Made by a program: the position numbers and the translations under genes
Source: JAJDZL01 sp965220395
GTDB lineage: Bacteria > Pseudomonadota > Gammaproteobacteria > Arenicellales > JAJDZL01
Reading direction: 5' to 3'
Assembly: GCA_965220395.1 (NCBI GenBank)
Contig: CBDCPT010000001.1
Span: forward strand, 1 to 64,000
DNA: 64,000 bases
Part shown: one piece after another, positions 45,532-55,215 of the stretch
Numbering within the stretch: position 1 is the first letter of the stretch
How the letters are laid out: the number at the start of each line of letters is the position of its first letter
Notes under the pieces: generated by a model
Seen by the model: only the letters and a program-made list of their open reading frames with translations
The model's database searches: none
What the model was told of the DNA's origin: nothing

Positions 45532-46287
45532 ATGCGCCGAAAAATTATCGTTGGCAACTGGAAAATGAACGGAACGCTGGAGATGGCGCGTTCACTGGTT
45601 GAGGAAATTGTCACTGGTGCTGAAAACTTAAATTCAGTGGACGTCGTACTCTGTCCGCCGTATGTCTACTTGCCGCTGGCGGCTGAAACAGTCAAGAATT
45701 CCCCTTCAGTTGCTTTGGGAGCGCAAAATTCCAGTGAACATTCGTCCGGTGCCTACACAGGTGAAGTATCATCTACCATGCTGAAAGAGTTTGGTTGCGA
45801 ATACGTGATTACCGGGCACTCCGAAAGGCGGCAGTACTACGGCGAATCTGATGAAGATGTGGTACGTAAGACGAACGCAGTCATTGCTGAAAATATGATG
45901 CCGATTGCTTGTGTCGGGGAGACGCTGGAAGAAAGAGATTCAGGACGAACTCGATTTGTTGTTGAACGACAGGTAGATGCAGTCCTTCAGATTGTCGGGC
46001 ATGATGAAATTGAACATGTACTGATTGCCTACGAACCGGTTTGGGCAATTGGAACAGGTAAAACAGCATCACCGGAACAAGCACAGGAAGTCCATAGTTG
46101 GATACGCCAGTCTCTACACAGTGCGAACGAAAATGCCGCTCGAAGTTGCAGAATACTGTACGGCGGCAGTGTGAACGGAGATAACGCCCAAAGCGTGTTG
46201 ATTCAGCCTGACGTCGACGGGTGTCTCGTAGGTGGGGCTTCCTTGAAATCAACAGAATTTTTGAGAATATGCAATGCTGCAGAATAG
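45532..46287 (+). CDS. tpiA: Triosephosphate isomerase
   Basis: A 251-residue glycolytic enzyme that interconverts dihydroxyacetone phosphate and glyceraldehyde 3-phosphate. It has the N-terminal Lys in VGNWKMNG, catalytic His in TGHSERR, catalytic Glu in AYEPVWAIGTG with the mobile loop 6, and the phosphate-binding YGGSVN and LVGGASL. ATG 45532 gives the usual MRRKIIVGNWKMN start; an upstream in-frame ATG 45490 follows a GGAG and would add 14 residues, so either may be used. It is followed by secG at 17 bp, as in many Gammaproteobacteria. Confidence 0.96.
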   Translation: MRRKIIVGNWKMNGTLEMARSLVEEIVTGAENLNSVDVVLCPPYVYLPLAAETVKNSPSVALGAQNSSEHSSGAYTGEVSSTMLKEFGCEYVITGHSERRQYYGESDEDVVRKTNAVIAENMMPIACVGETLEERDSGRTRFVVERQVDAVLQIVGHDEIEHVLIAYEPVWAIGTGKTASPEQAQEVHSWIRQSLHSANENAARSCRILYGGSVNGDNAQSVLIQPDVDGCLVGGASLKSTEFLRICNAAE

Positions 46288-46303
46288 GAAAAGATAACGA
46301 ACA

Positions 46304-46654
46304 ATGGAATTGATTACAAAAGTATTACTTGGGTTGTTTTTCGTCATAGCGATTGCCATGGTGGTATTGATTCTGCTCCAGAGAGGACGCGGTTCCGATC
46401 TAGGCGCAGTCTTCGGAGGCGGGTCTCAATCGGTTTTTGGCAGTCGCGGTTCCGCCAACTTTCTGACTCGAATCACAGCCGTTTTGGCGACGTTGTTCTT
46501 TGGAATTGCCTTGAGTCTGGCATATATTTACACTGGTGCGAGGACGCCGACCAGCGTGACCGATACGGTCATTGAGGAGGTGACTGGCGAGTTGCCGCAG
46601 GCCCCGATAGAAGCAGAAGATGATAACAGTGAAATTCCGAACATACCTGAATAG
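46304..46654 (+). CDS. secG: Protein translocase subunit SecG
   Basis: A 116-residue inner-membrane subunit of the SecYEG translocon. Two membrane helices (VLLGLFFVIAIAMVVLILLQ and LATLFFGIALSLAYIYTGA) flank the conserved cytoplasmic loop QRGRGSDLGAVFGGGSQSVF and then GSRGSANFLTRITA. The acidic C-terminal tail is common. The tRNA-Leu follows after 17 bp. Confidence 0.95.
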   Translation: MELITKVLLGLFFVIAIAMVVLILLQRGRGSDLGAVFGGGSQSVFGSRGSANFLTRITAVLATLFFGIALSLAYIYTGARTPTSVTDTVIEEVTGELPQAPIEAEDDNSEIPNIPE

Positions 46655-46671
46655 ATCTAAACCCCGAAATT

Positions 46672-46756
46672 GCCGAAGTGGTGGAATTGGTAGACACGCC
46701 GTCTTGAGGGGGCGGTGGCGAGAGCCGTGCCGGTTCGAGTCCGGCCTTCGGCACCA
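46672..46756 (+). tRNA. tRNA-Leu (GAG anticodon)
   Basis: Acceptor GCCGAAG/CTTCGGC, D-arm GGTGGAATTGGTAGACAC, anticodon loop around CTTGAGG giving GAG, a long variable arm, T-loop GTTCGAGTC and an encoded CCA. The location between secG and nuoA is conserved in many Gammaproteobacteria. Confidence 0.96.
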
Positions 46757-46808
46757 GGCCAGGGATGATTTGATAACATAGAATTCGAACACCAACCTGA
46801 TTGAAGCA

Positions 46809-47165
46809 ATGCTCAGTAACTACGTCCCGATTCTGATTTTTCTGCTGGTCTCAATGGGGCTTGGACTTGCCATGCTTACAGCAGGAAAACTGATGGGACC
46901 TCACAAGCCGGACAAAGAGAAACTGTCACCCTACGAGTGCGGCTTCGAAGCCTTTGAAGACAGCCGGATGAAGTTCGACGTGCGATATTATCTGGTCGCT
47001 ATTCTGTTCATTATTTTTGATCTTGAAATTGCTTTCCTTTTTCCTTGGGCGATTGCACTGGACAGTATCGGATTATTCGGATTTCTTGCCATGATGATTT
47101 TTCTGGGTGTGCTGGTGATCGGATTTATCTACGAATGGAAAAAAGGAGCGCTTGAGTGGGAGTGA
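46809..47165 (+). CDS. nuoA: NADH-quinone oxidoreductase subunit A
   Basis: A 118-residue membrane-arm subunit of complex I with three helices. The conserved KLSPYECGFEAFEDSR loop, with the Cys that becomes accessible in the deactive state, and FDVRYYLVAILFIIFDLEIA are characteristic. First gene of the nuo operon; the next gene starts 3 bp after its stop. Confidence 0.97.
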   Translation: MLSNYVPILIFLLVSMGLGLAMLTAGKLMGPHKPDKEKLSPYECGFEAFEDSRMKFDVRYYLVAILFIIFDLEIAFLFPWAIALDSIGLFGFLAMMIFLGVLVIGFIYEWKKGALEWE

Positions 47166-47168
47166 ACT

Positions 47169-47645
47169 ATGCCGATTGAAGGAATCCTGAATCAGGGACT
47201 GGTTACAACGTCTATGGACAAACTGGTGAATTGGGCTCGAACCGGCGCCATGTGGCCGATGACGTTCGGACTGGCTTGCTGCGGGGTAGAAATGATGCAC
47301 GCTGGTGCATCTCGCTACGACCTTGACCGCTTCGGAATTATTTTTCGCCCAAGCCCAAGACAGTCGGACGTAATGATTGTGGCAGGAACGCTGGTGAACA
47401 AAATGGCACCGGCACTGCGCAAGGTATACGATCAGATGGCCGAACCCCGATGGGTGATTTCTATGGGCTCTTGTGCTAACGGGGGTGGTTACTATTACTA
47501 TTCCTACTCTGTTGTGCGCGGTTGCGACCGAATCGTTCCAGTTGATGTCTATGTGCCCGGATGCCCTCCGACCGCAGAAGCGCTGATCTACGGCATTCTG
47601 CAACTACAGCGTAAAATACGACGCACTAATACGATCGCCAAGTAA
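47169..47645 (+). CDS. nuoB: NADH-quinone oxidoreductase subunit B
   Basis: A 158-residue peripheral-arm subunit that holds the terminal 4Fe-4S cluster N2, which passes electrons to quinone. Its ligands are visible: the tandem Cys in GLACCGVEMM (about residues 36-37), Cys in GSCANGGGYYYY (about 101) and Cys in VPGCPPTAEAL (about 131). Length is normal. Confidence 0.97.
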   Translation: MPIEGILNQGLVTTSMDKLVNWARTGAMWPMTFGLACCGVEMMHAGASRYDLDRFGIIFRPSPRQSDVMIVAGTLVNKMAPALRKVYDQMAEPRWVISMGSCANGGGYYYYSYSVVRGCDRIVPVDVYVPGCPPTAEALIYGILQLQRKIRRTNTIAK

Positions 47646-47653
47646 CTGCCGAA

Positions 47654-48262
47654 ATGGCATCGGTTTCACTACTTTCTCAGTCAGTTCAAGATCTTCTGGG
47701 TTCCAGCATTCTTGATTCGTTACAATCTGCTGGCGAATTGTCTGTTGAAATCGATCACCAGGAAATTGTCGACGCGTGTGCTGCTCTGCGGGATTCCGAG
47801 ACAACAAGCTTTGAACAACTGATAGATCTTTGTGGGGTGGATTACTCGACTTATGGCGTAGAAGATCCATCCAAATCGTGGTCCGGTCCAAGATATGCGG
47901 TTGTCTATCATCTGCTGTCCGTCAGGCATAATCATCGACTGCGTATCAAGACATTTCTTGATGATGAACTTCCGGTCATTCAATCTGTCACGAATGTCTG
48001 GCCCTGTGCCGACTGGTTCGAGCGCGAGGCATTCGATCTTTTTGGAATCGTGTTTGAAGGACACCCGGACCTACGCAGAATTCTTACCGATTACGGATTT
48101 ATTGGTCATCCGTTTCGCAAAGATTTTCCGCTAACCGGCTACGTCGAGATGCGATATGACCCTGAAAAAGGCCGGGTTGTGTACGAGCCGGTCACGATAG
48201 AACCTCGCACGCTAGTACCCCGCATCATCAGAGAGGATAGCTTTGGCGACCGAGATTCGTAA
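47654..48262 (+). CDS. nuoC: NADH-quinone oxidoreductase subunit C
   Basis: A 202-residue 30-kDa-type subunit that stabilises the connection of NuoB and NuoD. The signature ERE-type block WFEREAFDLFGIVFEGHPDL, then RRILTDYGFIGHPFRKDFPL, is intact. It is separate from nuoD, unlike the fused NuoCD of enterics, and overlaps the nuoD start by 20 bases. Confidence 0.96.
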   Translation: MASVSLLSQSVQDLLGSSILDSLQSAGELSVEIDHQEIVDACAALRDSETTSFEQLIDLCGVDYSTYGVEDPSKSWSGPRYAVVYHLLSVRHNHRLRIKTFLDDELPVIQSVTNVWPCADWFEREAFDLFGIVFEGHPDLRRILTDYGFIGHPFRKDFPLTGYVEMRYDPEKGRVVYEPVTIEPRTLVPRIIREDSFGDRDS

Positions 48263-49499
48263 CTACACCATGAATTTCGGACCTCAGCATCCAGCCGCTC
48301 ACGGCGTGTTGCGTTTGGTAATGGAGATGGACGGTGAAGTGGTCGAACGAATCGACCCACACGTCGGGCTGTTGCATCGGGCTACCGAAAAGCTGGCGGA
48401 AACAAAGCCGTACAATCAGAATATCGGCTACATGGACCGCCTTGACTATGTCTCAATGATGTGTAACGAGCACGCCTATGTCTTGGCTATCGAAAAACTT
48501 CTAAATGTTGAGGTACCCATTCGTGCGCAGTACATCAGAGTGATGTTCGATGAAATTACCCGGATTTTGAATCATCTGCTTTGGCTTGGCGCGCACGGCC
48601 TGGATATCGGTGCGATGTCGATGTTTCTGTATTGCTTTCGGGAGCGAGAAGATCTACTGGACTGCTATGAAGCGGCTTCCGGTGCGAGAATGCATGCGAC
48701 GTATTACAGACCCGGTGGCGTATATCGGGATTTGCCTGATTTCATGCCCCAGTATGAACCATCGAAACATCGCAGCAAACGAAAACTCAAAGATTTGAAC
48801 AGGCACCGCCAAGGCTCGTTGCTTGACTTCATCTGGGCTTTCACGGAAAGGTTTCCCAAGTGTGTGGATGATTACGAAACACTCCTGACGGAAAATCGAA
48901 TTTGGAAACAGCGTACCGTGGACATTGGAATTGTCTCACCAGAGGCTTGTTTGCGACGGGGATTTACCGGACCCATGCTGCGCGGATCTGGCATCGAGTG
49001 GGATCTTCGTAAGAAACAGCCTTACGAAATCTATCACAAGGTAGATTTCGATATTCCAGTTGGCACCAACGGGGACTGTTACGATCGTTATCTGGTGCGG
49101 GTGGAGGAGATGCGTCAATCGAACCGTATCATCCGTCAGTGTGTCGAATGGCTGAATCAACATCCAGGGCCTGTAATGATCGATGATGCGAAGTTGATCG
49201 CACCGCGCAGGGAGACGATGAAACGGGACATGGAATCGCTGATTCACCATTTCAAGTTATTTACGGAAGGATACTGCGTTCGTGAAGGGGAAGCCTACGC
49301 TGCGGTTGAATCGCCCAAGGGAGAGTTCGGAATCTATATCATTTCCGATGGTGCAAACAAACCCTATCGATTGAAGGTTCGAGCACCGGGATTTGTTCAT
49401 TTGTCGGCGCTCGACGAGATGTGTCGTGGGCATATGCTCGCAGATGTGGTAGCTATCATTGGTACACAGGATATCGTTTTCGGGGAGGTAGATCGCTGA
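48243..49499 (+). CDS. nuoD: NADH-quinone oxidoreductase subunit D
   Basis: A 418-residue 49-kDa-type subunit that forms the quinone pocket with NuoB. The N-terminus MNFGPQHPAAHGVLRLVMEM carries the quinone-binding His; VGLLHRATEKLAE and the C-terminal LADVVAIIGTQDIVFGEVDR are typical. The TTG at 48243 is preferred because an AGAGG ribosome-binding site precedes it and relatives begin with the same ATEIRNYT residues; ATG 48270 would lose them. Confidence 0.96.
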   Translation: MATEIRNYTMNFGPQHPAAHGVLRLVMEMDGEVVERIDPHVGLLHRATEKLAETKPYNQNIGYMDRLDYVSMMCNEHAYVLAIEKLLNVEVPIRAQYIRVMFDEITRILNHLLWLGAHGLDIGAMSMFLYCFREREDLLDCYEAASGARMHATYYRPGGVYRDLPDFMPQYEPSKHRSKRKLKDLNRHRQGSLLDFIWAFTERFPKCVDDYETLLTENRIWKQRTVDIGIVSPEACLRRGFTGPMLRGSGIEWDLRKKQPYEIYHKVDFDIPVGTNGDCYDRYLVRVEEMRQSNRIIRQCVEWLNQHPGPVMIDDAKLIAPRRETMKRDMESLIHHFKLFTEGYCVREGEAYAAVESPKGEFGIYIISDGANKPYRLKVRAPGFVHLSALDEMCRGHMLADVVAIIGTQDIVFGEVDR

Positions 49500-49969
49500 T
49501 GCTGTCTGCTGATGCACTGTCGCAAATTGATGCCGAAATCGCCAAGTACCCGGAAGGCCATGCCCGTGCAGCCGTTATGGCAGCACTTCGCATTGCTCAA
49601 GAGGAGTGTGGTTGGGTGAGTGCTGATGTAATGGAGTTTATTGCAGACTATCTGAATATCGAACCGATCAAGGTGGCTGAAGTGGCTACGTTCTATTCAA
49701 TGTATGACCGAGAACCGATAGGTCGCCACAAAATCAGTCTCTGTACAAATATTTCATGTGCTCTGAGAGGTTCCGCGTCGATTGCCAGTCATTTGATTGA
49801 AAAACTGAACATCGGTTTTGGTGAGACGACCAAAGACGGACGGTTTACACTCAAGGAGGTCGAATGTCTGGCCGCCTGCGGCGGTGCTCCTGCAGCACTG
49901 ATCGGAACCGAATATCAAGAAAATCTTACACCTCAACGAGTGGATGAGATTCTGGAGTCGCTGAAATGA
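49499..49969 (+). CDS. nuoE: NADH-quinone oxidoreductase subunit E
   Basis: A 156-residue 24-kDa-type subunit with the 2Fe-2S cluster N1a. Cluster ligands lie in CTNISCALRGS (two Cys) and ECLAACGGAP (two Cys). The ATG at 49499 overlaps the nuoD stop and has a GGGGAGG ribosome-binding site, so the longer open frame from 49421 is not used. The gene ends in an ATGA overlap with nuoF. Confidence 0.96.
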   Translation: MLSADALSQIDAEIAKYPEGHARAAVMAALRIAQEECGWVSADVMEFIADYLNIEPIKVAEVATFYSMYDREPIGRHKISLCTNISCALRGSASIASHLIEKLNIGFGETTKDGRFTLKEVECLAACGGAPAALIGTEYQENLTPQRVDEILESLK

Positions 49970-51240
49970 CGGTTGGCGAAGTCCGAGTCTGCTTGCCCGA
50001 GCCCGGACTGGAGCGTCCGTGGACGCTGGCGGCCTATGAAAGCACCGGAGGGTATGCAGCGTGGCGCAAGATATTGGCTGAGAAGATTCCGCCGGGAGAT
50101 ATTGTCAACGAGATTAAGGCATCCGGTCTCAGAGGGCGCGGAGGTGCCGGATTCCCTACGGGATTGAAGTGGAGTTTCATGCCTAGAAACACTCCCGGCC
50201 AGCAATACATCGTTTGTAATTCTGACGAAGGCGAACCCGGCACGTTCAAGGATCGCGATATTCTTCGTTTCAATCCTCACTCACTCATTGAGGGCATGGC
50301 AATCGGTGGCTATGCAATGGGCGCTACCATTGGGTACAACTACATACGCGGCGAATTTTACGAGCCTTATGAACGATTTGAGTCAGCATTGCAGGAAGCT
50401 CGCGATGCGGGACTGCTTGGCAGCGACATTTTGAGCAGCGGTGTCGACTTTGAACTTCATTCGCATTTGGGGGCGGGTGCCTACATATGCGGCGAGGAAA
50501 CCGGGCTGCTCGAATCATTGGAGGGCAAGAGCGGTCAGCCCCGATTCAAGCCGCCATTTCCGGCGCAGTATGGGGCATTTGGCCGTCCAACCACCGTCAA
50601 CAACACTGAAACCTTGGCTTCGGTTCCGCGAATCATGCGCGAAGGTGCCGATTGGTTCGTCAATCTCGGCCCCAAGAACAATGCTGGAACGAAAATCTTT
50701 TCGGTATCCGGACATGTCAGCACGCCCGGCAACTATGAAGTTCCCCTGGGGATTCCGTTCCGTGAACTTCTTGAGATGTCTGGCGGCATGCTGAATGGCA
50801 AAAAACTAAAGGCGGTCATCCCAGGCGGATCGTCGGTACCGGTGCTGCCGGCGGAACTCATCATCGACTGCAACATGGATTATGACTCGCTGGAGAGTGC
50901 AGGATCCATGCTAGGCGCCGGGTCTGTCATCGTGATGGACGAGTCGACCTGCATGGTGGAGATGCTGGAACGCATTGCATACTTCTACTGGGAGGAGTCT
51001 TGTGGTCAGTGTACGCCATGCCGGGAAGGTACAGGGTGGCTGTATCGTATCTTAAGGAGGATTCGCAGCGGCAGAGCGCGGCTGGAGGAAGTCGACCAAC
51101 TAGTCGATGTAGCAAATCGAATAGAAGGGCGCACCATCTGTGCTCTCGGCGATGCCGCAGCCTGGCCGGTACAAAGCTTCATTAAACATTTTCGACACGA
51201 ATTCGAAGCGATGATCGTTTCACCGAGTAAAGCGGCTTGA
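49966..51240 (+). CDS. nuoF: NADH-quinone oxidoreductase subunit F
   Basis: A 424-residue NADH-oxidising subunit. The Gly-rich GLRGRGGAGFPTGLKWSF block binds FMN and NADH (about residues 53-70), the GAYICGEETGLLESLEG segment completes the NADH site, and ESCGQCTPCREG gives three ligands of the 4Fe-4S cluster N3, with a fourth Cys in RTICALGDAAAW. Length is normal. Confidence 0.97.
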   Translation: MTVGEVRVCLPEPGLERPWTLAAYESTGGYAAWRKILAEKIPPGDIVNEIKASGLRGRGGAGFPTGLKWSFMPRNTPGQQYIVCNSDEGEPGTFKDRDILRFNPHSLIEGMAIGGYAMGATIGYNYIRGEFYEPYERFESALQEARDAGLLGSDILSSGVDFELHSHLGAGAYICGEETGLLESLEGKSGQPRFKPPFPAQYGAFGRPTTVNNTETLASVPRIMREGADWFVNLGPKNNAGTKIFSVSGHVSTPGNYEVPLGIPFRELLEMSGGMLNGKKLKAVIPGGSSVPVLPAELIIDCNMDYDSLESAGSMLGAGSVIVMDESTCMVEMLERIAYFYWEESCGQCTPCREGTGWLYRILRRIRSGRARLEEVDQLVDVANRIEGRTICALGDAAAWPVQSFIKHFRHEFEAMIVSPSKAA

Positions 51241-51250
51241 ACCAAGAGTC

Positions 51251-53659
51251 ATGTCAAGAGTTCCAACAGTGAAAATTGAGATCGACGGCCGTGAGCTGCA
51301 AGCCGCACCAGGGGCAATGATCATTGAAGTTGCCGATGAAGCAGGCATATATATCCCCAGATTCTGCTATCACGAAAAACTGTCCATCGCAGCAAACTGT
51401 CGCATGTGTTTGGTAGAAGTGGAAAGAGCGCCGAAACCACTGCCTGCTTGTGCGATCCCGGTCATGGATGGAATGAAAGTACACACCTGTTCTGAAAAAG
51501 CGGTTGATGCTCAGAAAGACACCCTTGAATTTCTGTTGATCAATCATCCGCTTGATTGTCCGATTTGTGATCAGGGAGGTGAGTGCCCGTTGCAGGATCA
51601 GGCAGTCGGATATGGGGGTCACCTGTCTCGCTACAATGAAAAAAAACGCGTCGTTTCAGACCACAATATCGGTCCCCTGATCGAGACTGAAATGACTCGG
51701 TGCATTCATTGCACCCGCTGCGTTCGATTCGGAGAAGAAATTGCAGGCGTTATGGAATTAGGCATCACAGGACGCGGTGAACACCTAAAAATTGATACTT
51801 TTTTTGATAGCGCCGTTGATTCGGAAGTTTCGGGAAACGTTATTGATCTGTGCCCGGTTGGGGCACTCACTTCAAAACCGTACCGTTTTACTGCAAGATC
51901 ATGGGAACTGATCAGTCACGATTCGATTAGCCCACACGATTGCGTCGGCACCAACATTGATATTCAAACTCTTCGTGGCGAAGTAAAGCGCGTATTGCCA
52001 CGTGTCAATGAGTCAATCAACGAATGCTGGATATCGGATCGAGATCGATACAGTTACGAGGCACTAGTTGGCGAAGGTCGACTTGGCGAACCGATGATCA
52101 GAACTGAAGACGGTATGGTACCTGTCAGTTGGCAGGATGCACTGGATGCCGTCGTCAAGGGGCTTCGCAAGGTGCTGGAAGAGCAGGGTGCTGAAGCACT
52201 GGGTGCGCTGGTATCCCCAACATCTACATTCGAAGAGTTTTATCTGATTCAGAAACTGATGCGAGGCTTGGGTTGCGAAAATATTGATCACCGTCTGCGC
52301 CAGATAGATTTTTCAGCGGATGCAGATGCGCCGCTTTTTCCAGGCAGCAGTTTGTCGATCAAAGAGTTTTCGCAGGCTGGCGCTTTCGTACTGATCGGTT
52401 CGAATATCCGCAAAGAACAGCCATTGCTTGGATTGCGAGTGAGAAAGGCATCGTTGAACGGTGCACAGATATGTGCAATCAACCCAATGTCATGGAACCA
52501 CAATTTCGTGCTTGCCAGTAATGTAGTAACTGCCCCGGGTGTGATGCCGTATGCCCTTGCGCGAGTGCTGCAAGCAGTATGCGAGCTGAAAAATGTGAAA
52601 TTCCCGTCTGATATTTCAGAAGAATTTTTGACTGGTGCGAGCGAATTTCCAGAAAATGAAGAGTGCCGCAAGATCGCTGGAATACTTTGTGAGCAGGAAG
52701 CAGATTCAGTGCTCGTATTGGGCCAATCGGTAATATCCCATTCGATGTACAGCTGCATTGAACGGCTGGCGCGTCATATCGGCAACATTACGGGTGCTTC
52801 GATAGTTACGCTGCCGCCGGCCAACAGCGTTGCGGGCTGGATAGCGGGATGTCTGCCGCACCGTACTGTGAACGGCAAAGAAGTCGAGCAGGCTGGCATG
52901 AGCGCCCGACAGATGATCTACAATCCCAGATCTGCCTATCTGTTGTTCAATATCGAGCCATCCAAAGACATGGCAGACGGATTGCATGCATCGGATGCCA
53001 TGGACAGCGCCAGTTATGTCGTCAGTTTTCAGTCGTTTACCGATGTTCCGGATTACGTCGATGCAGTACTGCCGATTGCACCGTATACAGAAAACGCCGG
53101 TACCTTTATTAACTGCGAGGGTCGAATTCAAAATTCCGTAGCCGCTGTTGCACCGTATCAAGAAGCTCGACCGGGCTGGAAAATAATTCGAGTGCTGGGA
53201 AATCTGTTAGGTGTTTCGGGCTTTGACTACATGGCCTTAGACGAGATTGTAGTTGAGGCTTCTCCGATGTCCGACATATGTGCGCAGCAGGCAGATATCA
53301 ACGCCGCAAAAGTGCCTTGCGTGGAAAAACGGAATGTTCGAGAGCTAGGACGATTTGAACTGGTTTCAGATCCATTGATCTATGCAATCGACCCGGTTGT
53401 TCGTCGATCTGAACCACTGCAGGAAACCGCCGATGCGTCAATATCGCACATAGGACTTCACCCGACAGATATGGCCTCGCTTGAACTCGACAGCGGCGCG
53501 CCGGTAACGATCCGGCATGATTTGTACACCATACATAGCCACGCGATGCCAGACGCTCGGGTAGCACTGGGCTGCGCTTATTTTCCGGCTGGAATGAATG
53601 TAGGTCCGACCGCATCTTGCGGTGCTGAGATTCGCCTTGAGCGCGAGGAGGGCAAATGA
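51251..53659 (+). CDS. nuoG: NADH-quinone oxidoreductase subunit G
   Basis: An 802-residue 75-kDa-type subunit. The N-terminal 2Fe-2S site (FCYHEKLSIAANCRMCLVEV), the His-Cys motif HPLDCPICDQGGECPLQD and TRCIHCTRCVRFGEE with a later Cys in VIDLCPVGAL hold clusters N1b, N4 and N5. The long molybdopterin-oxidoreductase-like C-terminal part shows no catalytic cofactor motif, as usual. It overlaps nuoH by ATGA. Confidence 0.96.
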   Translation: MSRVPTVKIEIDGRELQAAPGAMIIEVADEAGIYIPRFCYHEKLSIAANCRMCLVEVERAPKPLPACAIPVMDGMKVHTCSEKAVDAQKDTLEFLLINHPLDCPICDQGGECPLQDQAVGYGGHLSRYNEKKRVVSDHNIGPLIETEMTRCIHCTRCVRFGEEIAGVMELGITGRGEHLKIDTFFDSAVDSEVSGNVIDLCPVGALTSKPYRFTARSWELISHDSISPHDCVGTNIDIQTLRGEVKRVLPRVNESINECWISDRDRYSYEALVGEGRLGEPMIRTEDGMVPVSWQDALDAVVKGLRKVLEEQGAEALGALVSPTSTFEEFYLIQKLMRGLGCENIDHRLRQIDFSADADAPLFPGSSLSIKEFSQAGAFVLIGSNIRKEQPLLGLRVRKASLNGAQICAINPMSWNHNFVLASNVVTAPGVMPYALARVLQAVCELKNVKFPSDISEEFLTGASEFPENEECRKIAGILCEQEADSVLVLGQSVISHSMYSCIERLARHIGNITGASIVTLPPANSVAGWIAGCLPHRTVNGKEVEQAGMSARQMIYNPRSAYLLFNIEPSKDMADGLHASDAMDSASYVVSFQSFTDVPDYVDAVLPIAPYTENAGTFINCEGRIQNSVAAVAPYQEARPGWKIIRVLGNLLGVSGFDYMALDEIVVEASPMSDICAQQADINAAKVPCVEKRNVRELGRFELVSDPLIYAIDPVVRRSEPLQETADASISHIGLHPTDMASLELDSGAPVTIRHDLYTIHSHAMPDARVALGCAYFPAGMNVGPTASCGAEIRLEREEGK

Positions 53660-54699
53660 GCTGGGCACTTTCAATCTGGGCGGGTCTGCCTTTTGGGTTA
53701 CAGGTTACCATTGAAAGTCTGGCCAAGATTATTGCAATTTTGATCCCGCTTCTTGTGTGCGTTGCTTATCTGACCTACGCTGAGCGCAAAATCATCGGCT
53801 ACATTCAGGTGCGAATCGGCCCCAATCGAGTAGGTCCGCGCGGTTGGCTGCAGCCGATTGCAGATGCGGTAAAACTGGTTTTCAAAGAAATCATCATACC
53901 GACCAATGCCAATCGGTTTCTTTTTCTCTCGGCACCGATACTCTCCCTAACACCAGCACTAGCGGCATGGGCAGTGGTGCCTTTTACCGACACTTTGGTG
54001 CTGGCAAATCTGGATGCCGGATTGCTTTACATTCTGGCGCTGACTTCGCTCGGTGTCTATGGTGTCATTGTTGCAGGTTGGGCATCCAATTCAAAATATG
54101 CGTTCTTGGGCGCGATGCGCTCGGCCGCACAGATTGTTGCCTACGAAATCGCTATGGGATTTGCATTGGTGGGGCTTTTGATGGTGGCAGGCAGTCTTAA
54201 TCTTGTTCAGATTGCGAATGCACAGGAAGGAGGTCTCCATCAGTGGTTTCTGTGGCCATTGTTTCCGTTATTTCTGGTCTATTTCATCTCTGGAGTGGCA
54301 GAAACCAACCGTGCACCGTTCGATGTGGCGGAAGGGGAATCTGAAATCGTCGCCGGTTTTCATGTCGAGTACTCCGGCATGTCGTTCATGATTTTTTTCA
54401 TGGCCGAGTATGCCAACATGGTACTGATTGCGACCCTGGCAGCAATACTGTTTCTGGGCGGATGGCATGCGCCGTTTGATATTGCGCCATTCACTTGGTT
54501 GCCGCCATTTTTCTGGCTGTTTGGAAAGGTTGCCATACTGATGTTCATATTCTTGTGGCTCAGGGCGACGTTTCCGCGATACCGGTATGACCAGATCATG
54601 AGGCTCGGCTGGAAAGTATTCATTCCGGTAACTCTGGTGTGGATTGCAGTGATTGGAATATTCCGTTTTCTTACGCCTTTCGGTTTTATTTTCCGATAG
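53656..54699 (+). CDS. nuoH: NADH-quinone oxidoreductase subunit H
   Basis: A 347-residue membrane subunit at the junction of the two arms, lining the quinone tunnel and the first proton path. Conserved loops AERKIIGYIQVRIGPNRVGP and ETNRAPFDVAEGESEIVAGF (with the functional Glu residues) are present, as is YANMVLIATLAAILFLGGW. Eight or so helices; normal length. Confidence 0.97.
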   Translation: MSWALSIWAGLPFGLQVTIESLAKIIAILIPLLVCVAYLTYAERKIIGYIQVRIGPNRVGPRGWLQPIADAVKLVFKEIIIPTNANRFLFLSAPILSLTPALAAWAVVPFTDTLVLANLDAGLLYILALTSLGVYGVIVAGWASNSKYAFLGAMRSAAQIVAYEIAMGFALVGLLMVAGSLNLVQIANAQEGGLHQWFLWPLFPLFLVYFISGVAETNRAPFDVAEGESEIVAGFHVEYSGMSFMIFFMAEYANMVLIATLAAILFLGGWHAPFDIAPFTWLPPFFWLFGKVAILMFIFLWLRATFPRYRYDQIMRLGWKVFIPVTLVWIAVIGIFRFLTPFGFIFR

Positions 54700-54712
54700 A
54701 ACGGACCTTACC

Positions 54713-55204
54713 GTGCTAAATTGGATCAATCGTCACTTCAAGACTTTTCTGCTGATAGAGTTGATGCGTGGACTGAGCGTGACTGGACGACATTTGTTCA
54801 AGCGAAAAATTACCGTGCAGTATCCGGAAGAAAAAACACCAAAGTCGCCGCGCTTTCGCGGGTTGCATGCACTCAGACGATACCCAAATGGAGAGGAACG
54901 CTGCATCGCATGCAAACTGTGTGAGGCGGTTTGTCCGGCTCTTGCAATTACGATTGAATCCGAAGAGCGGTCGGACGGTACGCGGCGCACCACTCTTTAC
55001 GATATTGACCTTTTCAAGTGTATTTACTGCGGCTTCTGCGAAGAAGCCTGTCCAGTCGATGCAATTGTTGAAACGGATATTCATGAGTTTCATTTTGAGA
55101 ACCGCGGCGAGAACATCATGACGAAGGACATGCTGCTTACCGTCGGTGACGAATACGAACAACAAATTGCGGATGCCCGCCGGGCCGATTCCCTTTATCG
55201 ATAG
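54713..55204 (+). CDS. nuoI: NADH-quinone oxidoreductase subunit I
   Basis: A 163-residue ferredoxin-like subunit with clusters N6a and N6b: CIACKLCEAVCP and CIYCGFCEEACP. The GTG at 54713 gives the normal N-terminus (LNWINRHFKTFLLIELMRGL); the ATG 60 bases upstream lies inside nuoH and would add unrelated residues. Confidence 0.95.
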   Translation: MLNWINRHFKTFLLIELMRGLSVTGRHLFKRKITVQYPEEKTPKSPRFRGLHALRRYPNGEERCIACKLCEAVCPALAITIESEERSDGTRRTTLYDIDLFKCIYCGFCEEACPVDAIVETDIHEFHFENRGENIMTKDMLLTVGDEYEQQIADARRADSLYR

Positions 55205-55215
55205 CGGAGAATTTT